A stretch of DNA of 30,339 bases from an uncultured Clostridiaceae bacterium (GCA_958417695.1 CATZDQ010000002.1:1-30339), one strand, 5' to 3'. Shown: positions 1-7,473, numbered from the stretch's first letter. Notes: generated by a model not told the origin, from the letters alone. Numbers and translations: made by a program.

Positions 1-558
1 GCATGGGTTCCTATTATTGGAGAAAATTATCTTTATATTTATTGTTTATGGGTAGCCGGCAGTTATAAAGGAAAAGGATATGCTACGCAGTTGTTACAAG
101 ACTGTATAGAACAAGCAAAAAAGTTAGGAAAGAGTGGTGTATGCGTATTAAGTAGTCAGAAAAAATTATCTTTTCTATCAGATAAAAAGTTCATGGCAAA
201 ATTTGATTTTAAAGTAGTAGATACGATAGCCGATACCTATGAACTATTAGCTCTATCTTTTGATGGAACTACCCCACAATTTATGCCAAATGCTAAAAAA
301 CAACAAATAGACTCACAGGTATTAACGATTTACTATGGAATGCAATGCCCCTATATTCCCAATTGCATAGAACAGATTAGTAAGTACTGTGAAGAACAAC
401 AAATACCTTTTAGATTAGAGAAAATAGATAGTTTAGAAAAGGCTAAAAATGTACCTTGTGTATTTAATAACTGGGCTGTTTTCTATAAAGGAAAATTTCA
501 AACACTGCAACTTTTAAATGAGAATTCTTTAAAGAAATTATTGGAAAGTGCAGAATAA
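1..558 (+). CDS. GNAT N-acetyltransferase with YoaP-like C-terminal domain (5' end outside window)
   Basis: The frame is open from base 1, so the true start lies upstream; 185 residues are visible. The first part carries the GNAT acetyl-CoA-binding signature (YKGKGYATQLL, visible residues about 23-33), followed by a helix and strand typical of motif A. From about residue 105 a second domain begins with a strand and a Cys-containing turn (YYGMQCPYIPNC) and a thioredoxin-like alternation of strands and helices. This resembles the YoaP-like domain often attached to GNAT enzymes in Firmicutes. The protein would transfer an acetyl group from acetyl-CoA to an unknown amine, probably in the cytoplasm. 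The GNAT call is solid; the C-terminal family assignment is from memory. A TTG at base 91 is only an internal codon, because the acetyl-CoA motif lies upstream of it. Confidence 0.85.
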   Translation, partial: AWVPIIGENYLYIYCLWVAGSYKGKGYATQLLQDCIEQAKKLGKSGVCVLSSQKKLSFLSDKKFMAKFDFKVVDTIADTYELLALSFDGTTPQFMPNAKKQQIDSQVLTIYYGMQCPYIPNCIEQISKYCEEQQIPFRLEKIDSLEKAKNVPCVFNNWAVFYKGKFQTLQLLNENSLKKLLESAE

Positions 559-631
559 GAAATCTAAATTTTAATTATGTAATGGTTAAAGAAGATATTT
601 TTCTAAAATACTAGAATATAAAAAAAGATAT

Positions 632-642
632 GGTATAATACC
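632..642 (+). promoter_or_regulatory. Putative promoter -10 region inside an 11-bp palindrome
   Basis: A perfect TATAAT at 634-639 sits about 50 bases before the next gene. It is the core of the perfect palindrome GGTATAATACC. The -35 hexamer at correct spacing (CTAGAA, 611-616) is poor. A palindrome over the -10 could be an operator, but AT-rich palindromes of this length also arise by chance. Confidence 0.35.
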
Positions 643-688
643 TTTGGTATACTTAAAAGAAAATAAATAGTAAAAAGGGGAGAAAAAA

Positions 689-1276
689 ATGGAAGAAAAA
701 GAAGTAGCAACCGTTAGAAAAATTACGGGAGAATTAATTGGAGGTTTTATTTTATTTAGTATTGTGTTTGGTATTGTGAATCGTATCTTATTAAATGTAG
801 TTTATAGCAAAATAAGTAGCGATTTGTGGGTATTAAAACTAATCTTAGCTGTAATCATTTGTTGTATATGTATTTTTTTAACTTATTATGCAAGTACAAA
901 AGTGACATTCAAAAAAAGAGCTATTTTATATGCAGATGTATCAGCAGTTATTAAAAATATACTTGTCTATACCATCGTCATTTGTACACTTTCTACAATT
1001 TCTACTTGTATAACAGCCATAGACAGTATCAATGGTGTAGAAAAAGAGATTAATTCTAATGCCAGTGTAAAAATGCAGGAAAAACTAATGCAATATTATT
1101 CAACAGATAAAGAGATTGCTGACTATCAAAGTCAGAAAAAAGAAATAATAGAGCAAACACAAACACAGATTACGACGATGTACATTATATTAGGCGTTAT
1201 CCAATTAGCGATTTATTTTGGAATGATTCCTATTGAGAAAAAGTGGATAATGAAACATGCAGTTAGTGATAACTAG
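689..1276 (+). CDS. Uncharacterised four-helix membrane protein
   Basis: A 195-residue protein I do not recognise. It has four likely membrane segments (about residues 15-36, 47-68, 85-110 and 163-181). Between the third and fourth lies a polar stretch of about 50 residues rich in Glu, Gln and Lys, which may form a helix outside the bilayer. The fourth segment is followed by a short basic tail. No enzymatic or transporter motif is visible. The start is supported by AAGGGGAG about 8 bases before the ATG. It has no partner on its strand within operon distance: the next open gene begins 300 bases downstream, after a decayed MFS fragment. Composition matches the neighbouring chromosomal genes. 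Confidence 0.75.
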   Translation: MEEKEVATVRKITGELIGGFILFSIVFGIVNRILLNVVYSKISSDLWVLKLILAVIICCICIFLTYYASTKVTFKKRAILYADVSAVIKNILVYTIVICTLSTISTCITAIDSINGVEKEINSNASVKMQEKLMQYYSTDKEIADYQSQKKEIIEQTQTQITTMYIILGVIQLAIYFGMIPIEKKWIMKHAVSDN

Positions 1277-1286
1277 AAAAAGCAAG

Positions 1287-1380
1287 TATTGGAAAGAGCA
1301 ATAGGAAACTATACCAGATTTATAAAGTGGTGAGTTCAGATTGCTCTTTTTCTATGGAAGCAAAGTGCTATTTTTTAATG
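1287..1380 (+). pseudogene. Decayed copy of the 5' end of the downstream MFS transporter gene
   Basis: This stretch aligns over its whole length with bases 1601-1694, the region encoding about residues 9-39 of the intact MFS gene. By hand alignment about 80 of 95 positions agree, including landmarks such as GAAAGAGCAATA and GGTGAGTT. There is one missing G and one extra T, and the homology stops abruptly at 1380. The copy has no start codon and is not translatable. It is a relic of a second transporter copy or of a local duplication. The rest of this 301-base gap (1381-1577) shows no gene or clear RNA. Confidence 0.8.
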
Positions 1381-1577
1381 ATAGTATTAAAATGATAGAG
1401 AAAGTAGGAAGAACTAGGATAGAAAATACTGAATTACCAAGCGATTCATAATTTAATAATGAAAAAATAACTATATGTTATGTAATTAACGGATAAGAAT
1501 CTGAAGAGTAACAAAAACTTTCTTAGAAAAAAGCATGATAAAATCTTTGATAAAACAAAAGAAATGGAGATTTTATT

Positions 1578-2861
1578 ATGGAAGAAAAAAAGAAAGCACA
1601 AATTAGAAAGAGCAATATGAAACTATATCCCATTTATAAAATGGTGAGTTTAGATTGGCTCTTTTTTTATGGAATAGAAGTGCTATTTTTAATGCAAGTT
1701 AAGCATTTTACAGCATCAGATATTGTACTTGCTAGTTCTATTTATGCATTTTTTTGTATAATTGTACAAATCCCAGTAACAGTCATTATAGGTCGAATTG
1801 GAAAAAGAAGAGGAATGATACTAGGTAATCTATTTACCTTCCTTGCAATGGTGTGTATACTTCTTTGTAAGCCATATAGTATGTATATTTTAGCTAGATT
1901 GCTTTCAGCAATTGGTTTTGGAATGAAGGGAATTGCTGAATCTAATTTTTTAACAGAATCTCTGCCAGAAACAAAAAGAAAGAGTGAAATATTCTCTAAA
2001 ATAGATGGAGGTGGTTATTCAAAATTTTGTTATGTAGGAGCAATTTCTGTTTTTATTTCTGGTTTTCTATATGACATAAACCCCTATATTCCAATTGTGA
2101 TATGTTTGATGTTTAATGCATTTTCTATTATAGCATCTATTAATTTCATAGAAATAACAGAACCATCTAAAATAAGTTGTAAAGAAAATAGTTTTAAAAA
2201 TACGGTTTATGATTTAAAAAATGGATTTCACTTTATATTTCAATCAGCTCGATTAAAGGCCTTGTTATGTATGTTAGGATTTATTTGGGGAATCATTATA
2301 TTAGTATCTTCCTATCAGGAAACCCAATTAAAGGAAATGCAAATTCCTTCTTACTACATAGGGATTATATTAGCAACTACTCAATTATTAACTGGTATTT
2401 TTGCTACAAAAGCTATAAGTTTTCATAAGCAACATCGTAATAAAACCTTAACACTAATTAGTTTAACCTTAACCATAAGTGCAATCATTTTAGGTACAAG
2501 TATGTTATTACCAATTCCCTTTTCTATGCAATTAGGAATCGTATTATTTACTTTTATAGTCAGGTCATATAGTAAGGGGATTTATCAAGTCGTTAAGAAA
2601 CGTTATTTAGGAAATTTTACGAATGCACAAATATTACCTAAAATTTATGCAGCTAATAGTATCATTTCTAATATGGGTAGGATGGTCATTAGCTTGATAG
2701 GGTCTATGTTATTAAGATGCATGTCATTACCACAGGCTGCCTTGTGTTCTGGTATTGGATTTACCATGGTAGGGCTATTATTAATTAGATATATGAAAAA
2801 TAAGGTGGGGTTAAAACCAGAGGCTTATCCTAAAAAAGACATTGAATATGTAGCAAGATAA
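1578..2861 (+). CDS. Major facilitator superfamily transporter
   Basis: A 427-residue protein with about 12 hydrophobic segments in two halves separated by a polar loop near residues 195-215. This is the usual MFS size and layout. The loop after the second helix carries the MFS signature in the form GRIGKRRGM (about residues 75-83), matching the G-x-x-x-D/G-R-x-G-R-R/K pattern. It would move a small solute or drug across the cytoplasmic membrane by proton or ion coupling; the substrate cannot be read from sequence. GGAG lies 7 bases before the ATG. The gene is monocistronic and ends before a strong terminator facing the next, convergent gene. A degraded copy of its first codons lies about 300 bases upstream. 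Confidence 0.85.
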   Translation: MEEKKKAQIRKSNMKLYPIYKMVSLDWLFFYGIEVLFLMQVKHFTASDIVLASSIYAFFCIIVQIPVTVIIGRIGKRRGMILGNLFTFLAMVCILLCKPYSMYILARLLSAIGFGMKGIAESNFLTESLPETKRKSEIFSKIDGGGYSKFCYVGAISVFISGFLYDINPYIPIVICLMFNAFSIIASINFIEITEPSKISCKENSFKNTVYDLKNGFHFIFQSARLKALLCMLGFIWGIIILVSSYQETQLKEMQIPSYYIGIILATTQLLTGIFATKAISFHKQHRNKTLTLISLTLTISAIILGTSMLLPIPFSMQLGIVLFTFIVRSYSKGIYQVVKKRYLGNFTNAQILPKIYAANSIISNMGRMVISLIGSMLLRCMSLPQAALCSGIGFTMVGLLLIRYMKNKVGLKPEAYPKKDIEYVAR

Positions 2862-2891
2862 CGACAAAAGAATAAAAAAATGCAAATAAAG

Positions 2892-2929
2892 AAATAGGAT
2901 TGAAAGTCTTTTTACTTTCAATCCTATTT
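2892..2929. terminator. Bidirectional intrinsic terminator between MFS and bactofilin-like genes
   Basis: A perfect 15-bp inverted repeat (2892-2906 with 2915-2929) with an 8-base loop. T-rich sequence follows it on the plus strand and a T-containing tract follows on the minus strand. It separates two convergent genes. Confidence 0.85.
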
Positions 2930-2940
2930 TTCTCATAAAA

Positions 2941-4167
2941 CTATTTATCTTCTTTTTTATCTGTATTTTCTGATTTGGTTATAATCTTATCTTCTTTTTT
3001 CTTAGCTACTTTTTTTTCTTTTTTTGGTGTTTCTTCTTTTTTAGTACTTTCTTTTCTATATACCATATTAACTAAAGTAATACCAATACCGAAAAGGGTA
3101 ACTAGTAAAGAGATAACCCATCCTGCATAAGGAATAAGAGCAAGTAACCATAGAATAATGGTAGAAATTAATGTAAAAATAACTAATTTTACATTACCAT
3201 TTTGTTTTAATAATTTACAAATTAAACCGCCAAAGAATAGGCTTGTTATTGCTAAACCAAACATAACAAGTCGGCTACCAGCACATATCATAGAACTAAA
3301 TATAGTAACACCTACAACACTTAGTATTAATAAAATACTAGCTAAGGTAGCTACAAATGGAGAAACAATACCAATTCCTAAAGATACAAATGCTTTTTTA
3401 GTACCCATATTGGTTACTCTATCTACAAATTTTGGAGTAAGCCAGATTAATAACATAACTAATACAAATGTGTAGAATACACTTCCTAATAATCTGATAA
3501 GAATACTTAAGATACCTTCTGAATAATTAGAAGAAGCTTGGTATGTAGTGTTACCAGATATTAGACCTTGTGCAAAAGTCATTTCTTTTCCTGTAGTGTA
3601 ACTTAAATCACCATAAATAACGGTTCCAATGTCTTCTGCTAAGTTAATGGTGTTGGCAGAAATATGTGCATTTCTTCTCACTTTTCCATTTAAATTAATA
3701 GTATCTGCATTGACTCTTAAATCTCTATAGATGAAACCATCTTTTTCTAGATTTAAAGTAGCACAGTTTGCATATACATCATAAACAACACCGTTAATGG
3801 TAATTTCATTAGCAAAAGCAAAAATACTACTGTACACATAACCACCATTAATCGTTAATTTATCAGCAATAACGAAAAGGTCTCCTCCGATTTCTCCACT
3901 AATCGTAACATCTCTACCAATAATGAAAGCATTACCATCTACTACTTGTGTAACATTTGGGGAATCCTCGCATAGATATAAGTCTGTTTTTACCCAATTG
4001 TCTTCAGATGAACCTTGTGTAGTAGTATCTGCACCTTCTTGTGTATTGGTTTGTTGGTCTGTAGGGTTAGTTGAAATTGGTGCTGTATCTGTTGCATAAC
4101 AGAATGTAGATAACATTAGTATGACAAGAACAATTGCAACTAAAATTTTTGATTTGTTTTTTAACAT
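2941..4167 (-). CDS. Bactofilin-like polymer-forming domain protein with signal peptide and C-terminal membrane domain
   Basis: A 408-residue protein. Residues 1-25 look like a signal peptide (basic start, hydrophobic core, then CYA). A Ser/Thr/Gln-rich linker runs to about 58. Residues 75-210 are short repeated strands with regular hydrophobic positions (for example GRDVTISGEIGGDLFV and ANEITINGVVYD), the right-handed beta-helix pattern of bactofilins. Four or five membrane helices lie at about 221-245, 262-292, 300-318 and 328-368, and the last 40 residues are a very Lys/Glu-rich cytoplasmic tail. Classical bactofilins are cytoplasmic and lack a signal peptide; here the beta-helix should face outside. 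AAAGGAGG is correctly spaced from the ATG at 4167, which decides the start over an in-frame ATG 33 bases upstream. A scaffold or envelope-organising role is inference. Confidence 0.8.
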   Translation of the reverse strand: MLKNKSKILVAIVLVILMLSTFCYATDTAPISTNPTDQQTNTQEGADTTTQGSSEDNWVKTDLYLCEDSPNVTQVVDGNAFIIGRDVTISGEIGGDLFVIADKLTINGGYVYSSIFAFANEITINGVVYDVYANCATLNLEKDGFIYRDLRVNADTINLNGKVRRNAHISANTINLAEDIGTVIYGDLSYTTGKEMTFAQGLISGNTTYQASSNYSEGILSILIRLLGSVFYTFVLVMLLIWLTPKFVDRVTNMGTKKAFVSLGIGIVSPFVATLASILLILSVVGVTIFSSMICAGSRLVMFGLAITSLFFGGLICKLLKQNGNVKLVIFTLISTIILWLLALIPYAGWVISLLVTLFGIGITLVNMVYRKESTKKEETPKKEKKVAKKKEDKIITKSENTDKKEDK

Positions 4168-4238
4168 GAATAATCCTCCTTTGTTCTTTAAATTATGCAT
4201 TAAATATAACCCTTAATGGTCTTTTTGTCAAGAAAAAA

Positions 4239-4263
4239 GCAACAACTATTTTTTAGTTGCTGC
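4239..4263 (-). terminator. Intrinsic terminator of the small Cys-rich gene
   Basis: A 10-bp stem (4239-4248 with 4254-4263, one G-U pair), followed on the minus strand by six T. The hairpin overlaps the stop codon of the 47-residue gene, so coding and termination signals share bases. Confidence 0.8.
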
Positions 4264-4389
4264 CTCATGAATGGATAAGTAATAAGCACAATTGCTATTA
4301 GGGGTTACTTTTTGTTCAGAAATGTTTTCGAATGCACATTTTCCGTCCTTCTGATAAATACAATTAGAAGAACAATTAATATTGGTCAA
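4246..4389 (-). CDS. 47-residue cysteine-rich small protein
   Basis: This short gene starts at TTG (4387-4389) behind AGAGGTG and ends at a stop codon inside a clear terminator, so it has signals at both ends. The product has four Cys (residues 6, 10, 18 and 34) in the arrangement C-x3-C-x7-C-x15-C, with CSSNCIYQKDGKC as its core, which suggests a bound metal or redox role. Similar short Clostridia proteins are sometimes labelled 'hydroxymyristoyl-ACP dehydratase' in databases, a label with no visible basis here. The upstream ATG at 4411-4413 is followed at once by TAA and cannot be the start. It lies downstream of nth on the same strand, 60 bases away, and may share its transcript. Function unknown. 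Confidence 0.7.
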   Translation of the reverse strand: MTNINCSSNCIYQKDGKCAFENISEQKVTPNSNCAYYLSIHEAATKK

Positions 4390-4449
4390 GCTTATCACCT
4401 CTTAAGACATAGTATGTTTGTTTCTTAAGAAAATATGCATAAAACGAAT

Positions 4450-5082
4450 CTATTTTTTGGAATAATCTTCACAATAAAAGCGAATAGAACATTTCTCACA
4501 TTGTGGATTTCTAGCAGTGCAAGTATTTCTTCCATGCCAAATGAGGATGTGATTCATGTCTTTATAATAAGCCTTTGGAATTTGTTTTAGTAAATCTTGT
4601 TCAATTTTTTCTGGTTCTTTTTCATGAGAAAGACCTACTTTATTAGCAATACGTTTACAATGCGTATCTACAGCAATACCTTGAGGGTCATTAAAAGCTT
4701 CTAACATGACTACATTGGCTGTTTTTCTTCCTACACCAGGCAGACTCATTAATTCTTCCATAGTCCTAGGAACTTGACCATGATATTTTTCTACTAAGAT
4801 TTTAGCCATATTTTGAATATTTCTAGCTTTGTTCTTATAAAAACCACAAGGATGCACGAGTTCTTCTAAAGTAGATATATCGGCAGTAGCAAATTCTTCT
4901 GGAGTACGATATTTAGCAAAAATAGAAGGCGTGGTTTTGTTAACTCTTTCATCTGTACATTGAGCAGAAAGAATAACTGCTACTAACATTTCAAAGGGGT
5001 TAGTAAAATCTAAGCTACATTTAGCATCTGGATAAGTTTGTTTTAAAATTTCTATTATTTTTAGGATATCTTGTTTTTTCAT
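4450..5082 (-). CDS. nth: Endonuclease III (DNA glycosylase/AP lyase)
   Basis: A 210-residue protein of standard family length. It removes oxidised pyrimidines from DNA and nicks at abasic sites in base excision repair. The helix-hairpin-helix LPGVGRKTANVV (114-125) contains the catalytic Lys120. The catalytic Asp139 lies in VDTHCKR. The C-terminal 4Fe-4S loop is complete, with Cys188, 195, 198 and 204 spaced 6-2-5. Early conserved ILSAQCTDERVN (37-48) is also present. The start is preceded by GGTGA. It is transcribed away from the two microgenes to its right and may lead a short transcript with the 47-residue gene downstream. Confidence 0.97.
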   Translation of the reverse strand: MKKQDILKIIEILKQTYPDAKCSLDFTNPFEMLVAVILSAQCTDERVNKTTPSIFAKYRTPEEFATADISTLEELVHPCGFYKNKARNIQNMAKILVEKYHGQVPRTMEELMSLPGVGRKTANVVMLEAFNDPQGIAVDTHCKRIANKVGLSHEKEPEKIEQDLLKQIPKAYYKDMNHILIWHGRNTCTARNPQCEKCSIRFYCEDYSKK

Positions 5083-5211
5083 TTTTATTCACCATTTCTT
5101 TCTTTATAAAACACTTCTTCTTTATTAAACCATAAAGCAAAGCTTTTTTCAAGGAAAGGGTAACAAAATAAAGTAAAAGCAATATAATATTATAAAAGGA
5201 GGTAATAGATT

Positions 5212-5361
5212 ATGTTTTGTGCACTGAAAAAGACAATAGGGGTATGTTTAGTAGGAATGGGTTTTGGCGTACTTCTCGTATTATTACTTCCCATTACAGG
5301 ATGGTTATTTTTAATCGGAATAGCAATATTAGCAATGGGATTAATGTGGCTATTCTGCTAA
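5212..5361 (+). CDS. 49-residue membrane microprotein upstream of spoVM
   Basis: The gene has an excellent ribosome binding site (AAAAGGAGG, 9 bases before the ATG) and encodes 49 residues. After a short basic N-terminus (MFCALKKT) come two hydrophobic segments, about residues 9-27 and 29-47, separated by a PITGW turn, ending in FC. This is a small hairpin membrane protein. It lies 30 bases before spoVM on the same strand, with no terminator between, so both probably share one transcript. I recall similar unnamed short proteins in Clostridia but no function. Sporulation involvement is inferred only from the neighbour. Confidence 0.75.
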   Translation: MFCALKKTIGVCLVGMGFGVLLVLLLPITGWLFLIGIAILAMGLMWLFC

Positions 5362-5391
5362 ATATATCAAATGAAGGAGAGTGGAGAAAGT

Positions 5392-5469
5392 ATGACAATC
5401 GTTGTAAAAAAAGTGCCTAAATTCTTAAGAGGTTTTGTAAAATTGATTTTCGGAATTAAAGATAAATAA
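5392..5469 (+). CDS. spoVM: Stage V sporulation protein M (SpoVM), 25 residues
   Basis: A tiny gene with GGAG just upstream of its ATG and a product of 25 residues: MTIVVKKVPKFL, then RGFVKLIFGIKDK. It aligns with Bacillus SpoVM (26 residues) through the P-K-F-L-x-G-[IF]-V-[RK] core, including the proline that in Bacillus shapes the helix recognising the convex forespore membrane. SpoVM is an amphipathic helix that anchors the SpoIVA coat basement layer around the forespore. Synteny supports the call: the next gene is rpmB on the opposite strand, the arrangement known from Bacillus subtilis. Forespore-coat assembly is therefore the likely role. It is too short for routine gene callers. Confidence 0.85.
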   Translation: MTIVVKKVPKFLRGFVKLIFGIKDK

Positions 5470-5514
5470 TACATAAAGAAAAAAGACATAAAAATCAATG
5501 GAAAACAAGAAAAT

Positions 5515-5571
5515 ACAAAAATAGGTCCGATTAAGCTTACAAGATATAAACCTAATCTGACCTATTTTTGT
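5515..5571. terminator. Long-stem terminator after spoVM
   Basis: A 19-base inverted repeat (5515-5533 with 5553-5571) with one mismatch. Its outer part is A5/T5, so it can work in both directions. It ends the spoVM transcript and faces the convergent rpmB gene. Confidence 0.8.
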
Positions 5572-5599
5572 TTACTATTTCTTAAGAAATTTCCTATCA

Positions 5600-5623
5600 A
5601 AAAGTATGATGCACCATACTTTT
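5600..5623 (-). terminator. Terminator after rpmB
   Basis: A perfect 9-bp stem (5600-5608 with 5615-5623) with a 6-base loop. On the minus strand the right arm ends in a run of T. It lies 17 bases beyond the rpmB stop. Confidence 0.65.
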
Positions 5624-5639
5624 ATGTTCTATTTATGAA

Positions 5640-5837
5640 CTAAGCTCTTTTAACTTTTCCAGAACGTAAGCATTTTGAACATACAGATATTCTTTTTGTT
5701 TGACCGTCAACGATAGCTTTTACAGTTCTTAGATTTGGTTTCCAAGTTCTAGCTGCTCTTCTACTAACGTGTGAACGTGCAATACTAATTTTATTTCCAT
5801 GAGATAGTGTTTTTTCGCAAATTTCACATTTTGCCAT
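5640..5837 (-). CDS. rpmB: Large-subunit ribosomal protein bL28 (zinc-binding form)
   Basis: A 65-residue ribosomal protein of the 50S subunit. It carries the bL28 pattern MAKCEICEK at the N-terminus, RTWKPNLRTVK in the middle and SGKV near the C-terminus. Two CxxC pairs (CEIC at 4-7, CSKC near 53-56) make this the zinc-ribbon (C+) form, unlike the Cys-free form used by some relatives. AGGAGG precedes the ATG at 5837, which decides this start over an in-frame ATG 72 bases upstream. A consensus promoter lies at 5881-5909. It is convergent with spoVM, a conserved Firmicute arrangement. Confidence 0.96.
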   Translation of the reverse strand: MAKCEICEKTLSHGNKISIARSHVSRRAARTWKPNLRTVKAIVDGQTKRISVCSKCLRSGKVKRA

Positions 5838-5880
5838 GATTCTAGCACCTCCTATATGTTTTATAAAATGACTATTTATT

Positions 5881-5909
5881 ATATTAACACACAATCTATA
5901 GAATTTCAA
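5881..5909 (-). promoter_or_regulatory. Sigma-A promoter of rpmB
   Basis: On the minus strand: TTGAAA (5904-5909), a 17-base spacer, then TAATAT (5881-5886). The start site would lie about 35 bases before the rpmB ATG. Confidence 0.7.
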
Positions 5910-6083
5910 GTGTTTTACGAAATAAATTTATAAATCCTTAGGCAATACAAGTGTAGAAAATATAAATGAATGATTTTGGTAAAGAAGAAGCCTAAATTCA
6001 ATAAAAGAATGACAGAAATTCACAGAAAAGTTAAAATAGGGTAAATTAGGTAAAAAAATGCTTAAAATGCCTTAAAATCAGAT

Positions 6084-6111
6084 TTGCTAATTTAAAAAAA
6101 TCTGTTATAAT
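6084..6111 (+). promoter_or_regulatory. Promoter of the structured RNA
   Basis: TTGCTA (6084-6089), a 16-base spacer, then a perfect TATAAT (6106-6111). Transcription should begin about 6117-6119, exactly where the first RNA stem begins. The 280 bases between rpmB and the RNA otherwise hold only the rpmB promoter. Confidence 0.75.
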
Positions 6112-6117
6112 AAAACA

Positions 6118-6695
6118 CGATGGTGCATTATTCTAGTCGTACTGTCTATAACGAGGGTGGGGCTAAAAATCCACTAAAGGGCACATCGATGAAGTTTCTT
6201 GTTTATGCGCGAAATGCCAGTTTTGCGTGTATCCAGGAAGTAAGGAATACGGGTATTATATAATGGCATATATAAGAACTTCCCTTATTCCGCGGAGGCT
6301 TAAGTAAAAAGTTTCATGTAATCTTTGAAACGATACATTTTTAAGTATAACCTATGCTGCGTGCCAAGACACAAAATGCATAGAGTAGCCTGTCTTGAGT
6401 GATTATATTGGGATTAGGATGGTATAAAAATAAAAAAATTCGGCCAAATTTTTTGTTTTTGATGACTATGAAATTATAATTGCAAAAAAGACTAGTCATA
6501 GGTTGCAGTATGTCAAGGAAAACTTCTAGAATGTTTGCTTCCAAAATAGGAGCATGGAAGTCTATGGATTAAGGTACGGATTTAAGTGGTGATCTAGTTT
6601 CTACATATTGAAAAGTAGGTATTTTCTTTAAATGGAAACAGCTAAATAGTAATATTTAGTAGAAAATAGAGAAATTCTACTAGACCTAAACCGTA
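6118..6695 (+). ncRNA. ole: OLE RNA (ornate, large, extremophilic RNA), about 580 nt
   Basis: This region codes for no convincing protein and is visibly less AT-biased at its 5' end than its flanks. It holds many stems: 6118-6126 with 6181-6188 (one bulge); 6157-6160 with 6171-6174; 6205-6214 with 6221-6230 (10 pairs, three wobbles); 6244-6253 with 6282-6291; 6365-6371 with 6391-6397; 6658-6664 with 6675-6681. A long-range pairing joins ACGG/TTTA/CTAG elements at about 6574-6598 to CTAGACCTAAACCGT at about 6680-6694 and closes the 3' domain. Size, isolation and the adjacent OapA-like gene are the marks of OLE RNA, a membrane-associated RNA of Firmicutes linked to stress and Mg homeostasis. 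The name rests mainly on size and gene context; I could not compare it to the consensus. The ends are approximate. Confidence 0.72.
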
Positions 6696-6849
6696 AAATT
6701 TACTTAGACTTTTACCATCTAAATCTTTTTATTAATAAGAAAATTAACTAAAAAAGAAATATACAATTTGAGAAAAGTAAAGAATAGAAAATAGAAAAAA
6801 TAAAATTAAGATAAAAACAAGAAGAAAGAAACAAGGAGAGAAAAAATAC

Positions 6850-7473
6850 GTGAAGAGTCATAAAACAAAAAAAGAAAAGAAAGATAATGCTGATTTAAAG
6901 TGGTTTATAACGATATTTATAACCACTTTTATATTATCCATTGTGTTTTCTTATATATCTACAAATGCAATATCTAGCTTAGCATTATTTCCAGCGATTG
7001 TCATTTTATTAATCACTATTTTTGTAGGTATTATTTTTGATATTGTTGGTGTAGCTGTAACAGTTGCGAAAGAACAAGAATTTCATGCCAAAGCAACCAA
7101 AAAAGTGAATGGTTCAAAAACTTCCATACATTTAATTAGAAATTCTGCAAAAGTGGCTAATATCTGTGCAGATGTTATTGGGGATATTTGTGGGGTACTT
7201 AGTGGTTCTATAGCAGCACTAGTGACTATGAAAATCACAGAAAAATTTGGGCTTACCTTTAATTTACAGTTTATCATTAGTGCAATAGTAGCTTCTTTAA
7301 CTGTTGGGGGGAAGGCTATAGGAAAAGGTATTGCACAACGTAATTCAACCAAAATTGTACATATGGTAGGTATCGTATTAGAAAAGTTTGAGAGAAAAAA
7401 TAAGAAGCAGATAAAAGGAACTAAAAAAGAAAAAGAGAAATTTTTTAAAGAAAAAATAAAAGAAAATAGTTAA
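6850..7473 (+). CDS. oapA: OapA-like OLE-associated membrane protein
   Basis: A 207-residue protein starting at GTG, with AAGGAGAG 9 bases upstream. It has a Lys-rich cytoplasmic start, membrane helices at about 18-37 and 44-72, then a conserved-looking middle (FHAKATKKVNGSK, IRNSAKVANICADVIGDICG, residues 78-115), hydrophobic stretches at about 110-128 and 138-162, and a strongly basic tail (KNKKQIKGTKKEKEK). Basic ends plus four membrane segments, placed directly after a large structured RNA, fit OapA, the protein that binds OLE RNA and holds it at the membrane. The middle resembles the DUF21/CNNM-type region reported for that family, from memory. It is probably co-transcribed with the RNA and ends at its own terminator. 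The alternative is an unrelated four-helix membrane protein. Confidence 0.75.
   Translation: MKSHKTKKEKKDNADLKWFITIFITTFILSIVFSYISTNAISSLALFPAIVILLITIFVGIIFDIVGVAVTVAKEQEFHAKATKKVNGSKTSIHLIRNSAKVANICADVIGDICGVLSGSIAALVTMKITEKFGLTFNLQFIISAIVASLTVGGKAIGKGIAQRNSTKIVHMVGIVLEKFERKNKKQIKGTKKEKEKFFKEKIKENS

Noticed and set aside
3158..3475. 105-residue frame opposite the bactofilin-like gene
   Set aside because: Antisense shadow of membrane-helix codons, without a ribosome binding site.
5217..5420. 67-residue plus-strand frame over the microgenes
   Set aside because: Overlaps the 49-residue gene and spoVM in another frame; those have proper ribosome binding sites and recognisable products.
6341..6544. 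67-residue minus-strand open frame within the structured RNA
   Set aside because: No ribosome binding site, no protein-like pattern, and it lies inside a region whose strands form clear RNA stems.
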